Assembly: GCA_030740295.1 (NCBI GenBank)
Contig: JASLXP010000681.1
Span: forward strand, 1-11,239
Source: Planctomycetota bacterium
GTDB lineage: Bacteria > Planctomycetota > PUPC01 > JACPCR01
Direction of reading: 5' to 3'
DNA: 11,239 bases
The position numbers were made by a program, and so were the translations under genes. Positions 5,965 to 11,239 of this stretch are shown one piece after another (position 1 is the first letter of the stretch; each line of letters starts with the position of its first letter). Below the pieces are notes generated by a model that did no database searches, was not told the origin of the DNA, and saw only the letters and a program-made list of their open reading frames with translations.

Positions 5965-7242
5965 ATGACGCTCAGAGCTGTACTCTTCAGTTGGGTCGTA
6001 ACAGGTCTATATTTCCCAGACCTTCAGGCAGAGGCCGCCTTCCAGGGAAAGCCCGTTCGCCGCTGGCTGGACGACCTACAATCACCTATCCCGTTGACTA
6101 GAAAGAGAGCGGCTATGGCCTTCGCCGTCATGGGTGCCAGTGCAAAAGAAGCCGTTCCGCAATTGGCAAAGGCGCTTAAAGATAAAGACGAAACCGTTCG
6201 CGGCGATATCGCCTTTGCCCTCGGCCGAATGGGCATGTATGGCAAAGGGGCGCTGATGGGGCTCAAAAGTGCGCTCAATGATGATAACGAGTCCGTCCGA
6301 GTGAAGGCTATCGGCGCCATCAGAGGAATCGATCCCATGGGTGATTGGACCGTGAGCACTCTCCTTTACGCACAGAAAAACTCATCACGTGCAGTCAAGA
6401 CCACGGCTGCTGCCGGGCTTGCGCGTGTAAAAGAAGATTCCAAGGCTTACCGCAAACTGGTCGCTGCCATGACAACCAAAGACCCCTACATCGCTTCCGC
6501 GGCCATCACTGCAGTGGGAGCAAAGGGAACTAAATCCAAGAAGTATGCGTCGACCATTTTGCGCCTGACCGAACACAAGAATGAAATGATCGCCAGCGCT
6601 GCATCCGCGGCCATGGGCAAGGTAGACCCCGACGGATCAGCGATGATGACCATCGCCCTCAGGAAAGTGAAGAGCAGGAACCCCAAGTATCAGCTCGAGG
6701 GAATCCAGTCTCTCGTCGGATACGGCGAGAAGGCCGCGCCCGCTGTGCCGGTCATCGGCAAGCTTGTCTACAGCTCGGACTCGAGCGTGAGCATGGCTGC
6801 CATTACGGCCCTGACGACTCTCGGCGAATTCCACGCAGATGCGGTCAAGTATCTGGGCAACGGTCTCAACTCGAAAAGCCCTGAAACTCGTCTCGCAGTC
6901 ATCAATGCTCTGCCGGGCCTGGATTCCGCGGTCGGCGTCCCCATCATGCCTGTCCTCGCCAAGGCGAGCAAAGACAGGGCCTACTCGGTACGAGTCGGCG
7001 TCGTGAGTGTTCTTTCGAAGCTTGAGGAGCCTGAATCATCGCTGCCACTACTAAAGAACATGCTCAAAGATCCTTCGTATTACGTAAGGGCCGCAGCAGC
7101 GAAAGCGCTCGGGGAACAGGGCGAAGGCGCCAAGAGTGCGATCCCCCTCCTCGAGAAGCTGAGAAAGGATCAGAACCAGAGCGTCAAAGCCGCCGCGGCT
7201 GCTGCGATTCAAGCCATCAAGAACCCGCCCGAGGGAGAGTAG
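5965..7242 (+). CDS. Exported HEAT-repeat protein
   Basis: The 425-residue product starts with a likely Sec signal peptide: MTLR, then a hydrophobic stretch AVLFSWVVTGLYF, then PDLQAEAA as a possible cleavage region. The rest is a continuous array of about twelve helical HEAT-type repeats of 35-40 residues, each with the second-helix pattern (x-VR-x-A-A-x-A-L-x-x-h-G); clear copies are ETVRGDIAFALGRMG, ESVRVKAIGAI and YYVRAAAAKALGEQG. Such arrays are binding scaffolds and have no enzyme residues. Earlier in-frame starts exist (GTG 5863, ATG 5923), but ATG 5965 was chosen because it places the signal peptide at the N-terminus and GAGG lies 11 bases upstream. The gene follows the acidic-protein gene on the same strand with a spacer of about 147 bases and no clear terminator. 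The partner is unknown. Confidence 0.85.
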   Translation: MTLRAVLFSWVVTGLYFPDLQAEAAFQGKPVRRWLDDLQSPIPLTRKRAAMAFAVMGASAKEAVPQLAKALKDKDETVRGDIAFALGRMGMYGKGALMGLKSALNDDNESVRVKAIGAIRGIDPMGDWTVSTLLYAQKNSSRAVKTTAAAGLARVKEDSKAYRKLVAAMTTKDPYIASAAITAVGAKGTKSKKYASTILRLTEHKNEMIASAASAAMGKVDPDGSAMMTIALRKVKSRNPKYQLEGIQSLVGYGEKAAPAVPVIGKLVYSSDSSVSMAAITALTTLGEFHADAVKYLGNGLNSKSPETRLAVINALPGLDSAVGVPIMPVLAKASKDRAYSVRVGVVSVLSKLEEPESSLPLLKNMLKDPSYYVRAAAAKALGEQGEGAKSAIPLLEKLRKDQNQSVKAAAAAAIQAIKNPPEGE

Positions 7243-7362
7243 AGAAAATTTGACAGCACGAGCTCGGTCTGGAAAAACTATTGTGAGACCAGGCAGGCAG
7301 TTTGAATCTGTAAAAACTACGTGCTGCGTGCACTGTACCCTTAAATCCCAAACATATTCATC

Positions 7363-8409
7363 ATGTCCACCACTCGTGTCGCCATCATTGGCCTCGGTCG
7401 AATGGGAAGCACCATTTGTGACGAGGTTGCTGATTATCCTGTTTTCACGCTTCCCTTTTCCATCGCGGGTGCATGCGTTGCCAGCGAAAAGCTCGAACTG
7501 ATTGCCGGCGCGGATCTGCTGCCGGAGAAGCGGCAGGCATTCACTGAACGGTGGGGAATTAAGGCGACCTTCGAAGATTTCCGCGAGATGATCGAAAAGG
7601 AATCGCCGGACATGGTCTGCATCTGCACCAAAGGCGTGAACCACTCAGAGCTCACCGTTGCCGTGGCCGAGCTCGGGGTGCCGATGATTTTCTGCGAAAA
7701 GGCGATGGCCTGCTCTATGGCCGAGGCCGACGCGGCGAAGGCCGCGATTGAAAAGGCTGGTTCACGTTTCCTGACGGGTGTGCTTCGCCGGTGGAAGACC
7801 TCCTATCAAGAGGCGCGGAAAAGAATCGTAGCAGGTGACATCGGTGAGCCGCGACGTGCGATCCATTTCGCGCAGTCAAGCCTGCTGCACGGGCACGTAC
7901 ACTCGGTCGACACGCTCATGTTTCTGTTAGGCGATCCGAAAGCAGAGAGCCTTTGGGGGGAGCTGCACCCACGCGATCTGAAATTCGAGAACGGCAGGCT
8001 GGAGAAGGACCCCACTTCGATTTACCAGATCGCGTTTGAAGGAGGCATCGAGGCAACGACCATTCAGTCCGGCAATTGGGATTTCGAAATTCACGGCACG
8101 GAAGGCGTCATTCGCATCGCCAACAACGGAGGGCACCTTTCCATTCGCAAGCAGCTGGAATACAGCAAGAAGTTCAGGCCCTTCATCGAAACCCAACTCC
8201 CGCCCCCGCTCCTGCCCCGCAGTGGAACCGTGCAGATGCTGGAAGACCTTGTGGATGCCAACGCAGAGGGACGCCCGACTTCCGGAGATATCGATCAGGT
8301 CCATCATTGCACCGAGATACTCTTCGCCATCGCCGAGTGCCACCACTTGGGCCTGCATCGGCACACGCTGCCAGTGCAGAATCGGGAGCTTTACGTGTTT
8401 CACATATGA
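7363..8409 (+). CDS. Gfo/Idh/MocA-family NAD(P)-dependent oxidoreductase
   Basis: A 348-residue cytoplasmic dehydrogenase of the family that oxidises or reduces sugars, inositols and related polyols. The N-terminal Rossmann fold shows RVAIIGLGRMG, with the dinucleotide loop G10-L-G12-R-M-G15. The family EKP motif appears as E112-K113-A114, so the lysine is kept but the proline is replaced. The second domain has GHVHSVDTLMFLLGD, with H180 and D183 at the place of the usual catalytic His/Asp helix. Length is normal for the family. ATG at 7363 has no evident Shine-Dalgarno. The substrate cannot be inferred: the neighbours (HEAT protein upstream, amino-acid-type ABC transporter downstream) do not form a sugar locus. 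A repeat-bearing spacer of 285 bases separates it from the transporter genes. Confidence 0.9.
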   Translation: MSTTRVAIIGLGRMGSTICDEVADYPVFTLPFSIAGACVASEKLELIAGADLLPEKRQAFTERWGIKATFEDFREMIEKESPDMVCICTKGVNHSELTVAVAELGVPMIFCEKAMACSMAEADAAKAAIEKAGSRFLTGVLRRWKTSYQEARKRIVAGDIGEPRRAIHFAQSSLLHGHVHSVDTLMFLLGDPKAESLWGELHPRDLKFENGRLEKDPTSIYQIAFEGGIEATTIQSGNWDFEIHGTEGVIRIANNGGHLSIRKQLEYSKKFRPFIETQLPPPLLPRSGTVQMLEDLVDANAEGRPTSGDIDQVHHCTEILFAIAECHHLGLHRHTLPVQNRELYVFHI

Positions 8410-8410
8410 A

Positions 8411-8446
8411 GCGTGATACGTACGTAACACGTAATACGTAATGTGC
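8411..8446. repeat. Left arm of an inverted 7-base repeat array
   Basis: Just after the oxidoreductase stop codon, the bases around TACGTAACACGTAATACGTA (8418-8442) are, on the opposite strand, successive variants of CGTATTA (CGTATTA, CGTGTTA, CGTACGTAT). A 12-base stretch reading CATTACGTATTA on the minus strand recurs in direct plus-strand form in the right arm at 8598-8609. The two arms are thus inverted relative to each other, about 140 bases apart. Confidence 0.65.
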
Positions 8447-8536
8447 GTGAGGGGTGGGCCGTTTTCGTTTGGCAGCCGGGTTTTCCGTGGGGCTCGATAC
8501 CGGGATGGATCAGCGGGTATCTCTACTGTGAGACAT

Positions 8537-8551
8537 CGTCATTGCATGACG
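8537..8551. promoter_or_regulatory. Short palindrome upstream of the transporter genes
   Basis: CGTCAT, a 3-base centre TGC, and ATGACG form a perfect 6-bp inverted repeat with a compact loop, about 145 bases before the solute-binding-protein start. A second 6-bp inverted repeat (GATACC 8496-8501 with GGTATC 8516-8521) lies just upstream. Either could be an operator half-site pair or RNA hairpin; neither resembles a named site that I know. Confidence 0.25.
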
Positions 8552-8588
8552 GCGCTTGAACAGCACAGAACATCCAAGACCAAAATTT

Positions 8589-8626
8589 CGTATTACGCAT
8601 TACGTATTAGGCATTGCGTATTACGT
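8589..8626. repeat. Right arm: tandem 7-base repeats, consensus CGTATTA
   Basis: Five adjoining 7-base units can be read: CGTATTA (8589-8595), CGCATTA (8596-8602), CGTATTA (8603-8609), GGCATTG (8610-8616) and CGTATTA (8617-8623), followed by a partial CGT. The register is exact and the differences are single or double substitutions. It lies about 70 bases before the start codon of the solute-binding protein and is inverted relative to the arm at 8411-8446. Confidence 0.8.
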
Positions 8627-8694
8627 CGATGCGTTTGAACTTCTCGTTAGCGTACAAACAATCAGCACATCAGATCACACCGAGGAATCAATCG

Positions 8695-10038
8695 ATGAGC
8701 CAGGAACCCAGATCGCTGTCGAGACGCACGTTTATTCGCAACACCGCCGGTGCGGCAGCCGCTGCGAGTCTGGCCGGCTGCGGTGGGGGTAAACCTCCAC
8801 AGTCAAAGAAACCTGAAGTCCCGGAAAAGGCGCCCGCGGCTCAGAGCGATACAAAGAAGTCGAAAAACCGCATCCTGCTCGGGCTTACTTCTGATTCCAG
8901 TGGCCAGTATGCAGCAAGCGGAGAGATGGATCGCCGGGGTATGGCTATGGCCATCAAGGAGTTTAACGACAGAGGTGGGCTCCTCGGCAAGACCATCGAA
9001 TCCATCCATCAGGATACGGAGACCACTCCGGCAACTGGTTCGCGCGTCGCTGAAAGATTCATTGCAAAGGAAAACGTCAACTTCCTCATCGGCGCGCTGA
9101 GCTCCGGAGTGGCGAACGCCATCTCGCAGGTCGCACAGAAATACGGCTGCATTTACCTCAATACAAATTCGAGTGCGCCTACCGAGTCCGGCGAAAACGC
9201 GCACCGGGTTAAATTTGTCTGGGACGGTAACGGCACAAACTTCGCCAAGGCCACCGTCAAGAATGCGGTGAAGTCGGTCGGCAAGAAGTGGCTGCTCCTC
9301 ACCAATGATTACGTTTGGGGGCACACCACTTCCAAGGCCAATCGTACCCTTGCAACGGCGGAAGGAGCGGAAATAGTCGACGAGCTCATGGTGCCTCAGA
9401 ACACCCGCGACTTTTCTTCGTACCTGATCAAGATCCGTCAGATCAAACCGGACGTGGTGGCCGCTGCGGTCGGCGGTGACGACCAGAAGGTGCTGCGCAA
9501 ACAGGTGGCAGACCTTGGCATGGGAAATTCGCCCGCCTGGATCAACAATCAGCAGGACTGGCCGGATATCTATGGCCAGACTTCCCTCTTCGGCGTGTTC
9601 GGTACGACCTGGTATTACCGCCTCGACTTACCCGGCGTAAAGGATTTTGTCGCGCGCTACCAGGCGCAATTCATGGATGCCAAAGTGAAGGTGCCGGGAA
9701 ACGTCCTCTACAACGGGTACATGGCCACGCGGGAACTTTTCCGCGCGATCGAGCGTGCTGGTTCACTCAACAACATCGCAGTGATCAAAGAGCTCGAAAA
9801 GGCAAAGGTCACCGCCGAAGACCGTATGCAACACTTCGATGGCTGGATGAATCCGGAGACGCACCAGTTTCAACAGACCATCTACATGGCGACGCAGAAT
9901 CCGAAACCTGCGGAAAAAAACGATCTCTACAAGCTCCTCTCATGGGTCAGGCCGGAGGACGCGCAAGACGAAGATTCAGTCAAGAAGGCCAAGCTGGAGT
10001 CTTATGAAGAGACGCCGGTGTATGAGCCTGGAGCGTGA
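8695..10038 (+). CDS. Tat-exported lipoprotein, HAAT-type ABC transporter solute-binding protein (LivK-like)
   Basis: This protein captures a ligand outside the cytoplasmic membrane and passes it to a LivHM/GF-type importer. The 447 residues begin with a twin-arginine signal, S9-R10-R11-T12-F13-I14-R15, an Ala-rich core and lipobox L26-A-G-C29, so it should be folded before export and anchored by lipid. A Lys/Pro-rich linker follows to about residue 58. The mature part has the type-1 periplasmic-binding fold typical of LivJ/LivK relatives: ILLGLTSDSSGQYAASG, GGLLGKTIES, FLIGALSSGVANAIS and DYVWGHTTS. ATG 8695 was chosen over an upstream TTG because it starts the Tat signal and has GAGGA 8 bases upstream. 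It is longer than E. coli LivK, owing to the linker and an acidic C-terminal tail. The ligand may be a branched-chain amino acid, amide, urea or aromatic acid; the sequence alone does not decide. Confidence 0.9.
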   Translation: MSQEPRSLSRRTFIRNTAGAAAAASLAGCGGGKPPQSKKPEVPEKAPAAQSDTKKSKNRILLGLTSDSSGQYAASGEMDRRGMAMAIKEFNDRGGLLGKTIESIHQDTETTPATGSRVAERFIAKENVNFLIGALSSGVANAISQVAQKYGCIYLNTNSSAPTESGENAHRVKFVWDGNGTNFAKATVKNAVKSVGKKWLLLTNDYVWGHTTSKANRTLATAEGAEIVDELMVPQNTRDFSSYLIKIRQIKPDVVAAAVGGDDQKVLRKQVADLGMGNSPAWINNQQDWPDIYGQTSLFGVFGTTWYYRLDLPGVKDFVARYQAQFMDAKVKVPGNVLYNGYMATRELFRAIERAGSLNNIAVIKELEKAKVTAEDRMQHFDGWMNPETHQFQQTIYMATQNPKPAEKNDLYKLLSWVRPEDAQDEDSVKKAKLESYEETPVYEPGA

Positions 10039-10994
10039 TGCTTGAAAACCTCATCCCCCACATCGTCAACGGCCTGAGCCTGGGGCTGCTCTTCGCTCTC
10101 ATTGCGCTTGGCTTCACGCTGATCGTGGGGGTGATGGAACTCATCAATCTTGCACATGGATCGTTGTTCGCGCTTGGCGCGTACATAGCGCTGACCATCA
10201 TCAATCCTTCCGTTCTGTTTTCGGGGGCACCCGAACCCGAACCGGAATCACTTTTTGGGAGATACGTTCTGGCGGTTGTTGTCGCGCCGCTGCTGGTGGC
10301 CGTGATCGGAATGCTGCTCGAACTCATGATGCGGCGAACGTACGGGAAAGATCCCCTTTACGGTCTGCTGCTGACTTTTGGTGCGGCCCTTGTCATTGAA
10401 GAGGCCATTCGGATCTTCTGGGGCAGCAAGGAACAATCGATCATGCTCCCTTCAGTGATCCCACTGCCGTTCGTCAGCGATTTCAAGATGACGGGGATGT
10501 TCCTGATCGGCGAGAACATCATCCTCTTTCGGTATCGCATCTTTGCCTGCATCTTCGCGATGCTGCTCATCGGAATCGTCTGGTTGTTCATCGAGAAGAC
10601 GAAATACGGGGCCATCATCAAGGCCGGCGCACACGACAGCGAAATGGTCCAGGCCCTCGGCATAAATCTCGCTCGACTACGCCTGTTTGTCTTTGCGTTT
10701 GGCACCGCGCTGGCTGCGCTGGCCGGGATCATTCTCTGCGTCGACAGCGTGTGGGGGCTGCGTCCTCACGTAGGGATTGACGCGGTCATTCCGGCGTTTC
10801 TGATCGTCGTCATTGGTGGTGTCGGCAGCTTCTGGGGCTCGGTAATCGCGGGCATCATGGTCGGTCTGGCGACCGGTCTTGCCGGTGCCTACGCGGATGC
10901 CTGGCAGAATATGGCCATGTACATCCTGTTGATTCTGATTGTCACTTTTCGTGGTCGCGGCCTTTTTGGAAAAGCGAGCGCTCTGGACACGTAA
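10038..10994 (+). CDS. livH: LivH-type branched-chain amino acid ABC transporter permease
   Basis: An inner-membrane permease of the HAAT family, one of the two dissimilar channel subunits that normally pair as LivH-LivM. The 318 residues fit the family (E. coli LivH about 308) and are strongly hydrophobic, with about eight membrane segments. The LivH N-terminal signature NGLSLGLLFALIALGFTLI (11-29) continues to MELINLAHGSLFALGAY (33-49). The cytoplasmic coupling loop is AGAHDSEMVQALGIN (196-210), and VIGGVGSFWGSVIAG (258-272) is also typical. ATG 10038 overlaps the TGA of the upstream gene (TGATG), with GGAG 4 bases before it, which indicates translational coupling; GTG at 10035 is too close to that site. 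LivM, LivG and LivF do not follow in the next 245 bases. The symbol names the subunit type, not the substrate. Confidence 0.92.
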   Translation: MLENLIPHIVNGLSLGLLFALIALGFTLIVGVMELINLAHGSLFALGAYIALTIINPSVLFSGAPEPEPESLFGRYVLAVVVAPLLVAVIGMLLELMMRRTYGKDPLYGLLLTFGAALVIEEAIRIFWGSKEQSIMLPSVIPLPFVSDFKMTGMFLIGENIILFRYRIFACIFAMLLIGIVWLFIEKTKYGAIIKAGAHDSEMVQALGINLARLRLFVFAFGTALAALAGIILCVDSVWGLRPHVGIDAVIPAFLIVVIGGVGSFWGSVIAGIMVGLATGLAGAYADAWQNMAMYILLILIVTFRGRGLFGKASALDT

Positions 10995-11103
10995 TGAGTA
11001 AGTGCTTTCATGGAAGATCAGTGTCTGCTGGCAACGGTACCCATTTCGAGCAATGGGATGATCTCGTTCAATTGGCTCCTGTTACGGATACGTTCTTCCG
11101 CCT

Positions 11104-11124
11104 CCACGGGGCCTGCCCCCGTGG
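11104..11124. repeat. GC-rich hairpin
   Basis: CCACGGGG (11104-11111) and CCCCGTGG (11117-11124) form a perfect 8-bp stem around the 5-base loop CCTGC. No T-run follows on either strand, so it is not a standard intrinsic terminator. It could be a structured RNA element or part of a repeated sequence. Confidence 0.5.
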
Positions 11125-11195
11125 CGCGGTGATTGACAGCTAGAAACCAAAAGACACTCCAATAATGCCAACAGCGCATCAACTCCAACAGCCGA

Positions 11196-11239
11196 AGAAG
11201 TGCTCCAAACGCCCGCAAGCGGGCGGTTGGAGCACTTCT
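11196..11239. repeat. 21-bp near-perfect inverted repeat at the window end
   Basis: The left arm starts AGAAGTGCTCCAA and ends CGCCCGC (11196-11216); the right arm starts GCGGGCG and ends TTGGAGCACTTCT (11219-11239). They pair over 21 positions with a single A-G mismatch and a 2-base loop (AA). The stem may continue past the window. A GC-rich core and possible T-run beyond the edge would allow a terminator for the liv transcript, but the length and symmetry also suit the end of a mobile or interspersed repeat. Confidence 0.75.

Larger units (their letters stand above)
10995..11239. other. Intergenic segment after livH, mostly unexplained
   Basis: These 245 bases contain no gene that I can support. 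A plus-strand 49-codon frame starts by overlapping the livH stop (TAATG, 10994) and ends at 11143. A minus-strand frame with a TTG start in the terminal hairpin ends at 11018. Neither resembles a known protein. The segment holds two hairpins (11104-11124 and 11196-11239). Between them, on the minus strand, TTGGAG recurs at irregular short intervals. The segment stands where livM would be expected. Confidence 0.55.

Noticed and set aside
7250..7279. TTGACA at 7250-7255 as a promoter for the oxidoreductase
   Set aside because: The -35 hexamer is perfect, but no acceptable -10 sequence lies 16-18 bases downstream (AAAACT at best).
8411..8626. CRISPR array
   Set aside because: The repeats are 7-base tandem units with no spacers, not 24-40-base repeats separated by unique sequence.
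10994..11143. A 49-codon frame overlapping the livH stop
   Set aside because: The TAATG overlap is suggestive, but the product matches nothing known to me, has no membrane segment and contains the GC-rich hairpin; kept only as part of the interrupted-operon observation.
11018..11218. A 66-codon minus-strand frame after livH
   Set aside because: It begins with TTG inside the terminal hairpin, has no ribosome site and shows no recognisable domain, although its end (SQLNEIIPLLEMG) reads protein-like.

Overview
The window looks like a bacterial chromosome of moderate to high GC content. It has compact operons, one tRNA gene, few strong Shine-Dalgarno sites and several short intergenic repeat arrays. 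No marker gene fixes the phylum. A secreted HEAT-repeat protein, an FGE-fold protein, a transglutaminase-like protein, a Gfo/Idh/MocA oxidoreductase, a Tat-exported lipoprotein and weak SD sites together would suit the Planctomycetes-Verrucomicrobia-Chlamydiae superphylum or a related uncultured lineage. That is an inference only.

Layout, minus-strand half (1-5095). Reading in the direction of transcription: a UbiD-family prenylated-FMN decarboxylase (5095-3263), a small FGE/SUMF1-fold protein that lacks the FGE cysteines (3165-2488), a transglutaminase-like cysteine-protease-fold protein with an unrecognised N-terminal domain (2458-1121), tRNA-Thr(UGU) (1026-954), purE (927-424) and the first 120 codons of dtd (362 to beyond base 1). 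Spacing is tight: 97, 29, 94, 26 and 61 bases. A good sigma70-like promoter sits just upstream of ubiD. A weaker one may serve the FGE-like gene and another the tRNA.

Layout, plus-strand half (5470-10994). A 115-residue extremely acidic protein, an exported protein made of about twelve HEAT-type repeats, a Gfo/Idh/MocA-family dehydrogenase, and then the first two genes of a branched-chain amino acid type (HAAT) ABC importer: a Tat/lipobox solute-binding protein and a LivH-type permease joined by a TGATG overlap. The second permease (LivM) and the ATPases (LivG, LivF) do not follow within the window. The last 245 bases hold non-coding-looking DNA with a short hairpin, and they end in a 21-bp near-perfect inverted repeat.

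The most unusual signals are: (1) the paired FGE-like (cysteine-less) and transglutaminase-like genes behind ubiD; (2) two unrelated 7-base tandem arrays in intergenic DNA, one of them (consensus CGTATTA) present as inverted arms around an approximately 140-base core upstream of the transporter; (3) the interruption of the liv operon by a hairpin-bearing segment; (4) the acidic protein next to the HEAT-repeat protein. No CRISPR array, transposase, phage gene, rRNA or toxin-antitoxin pair was seen.
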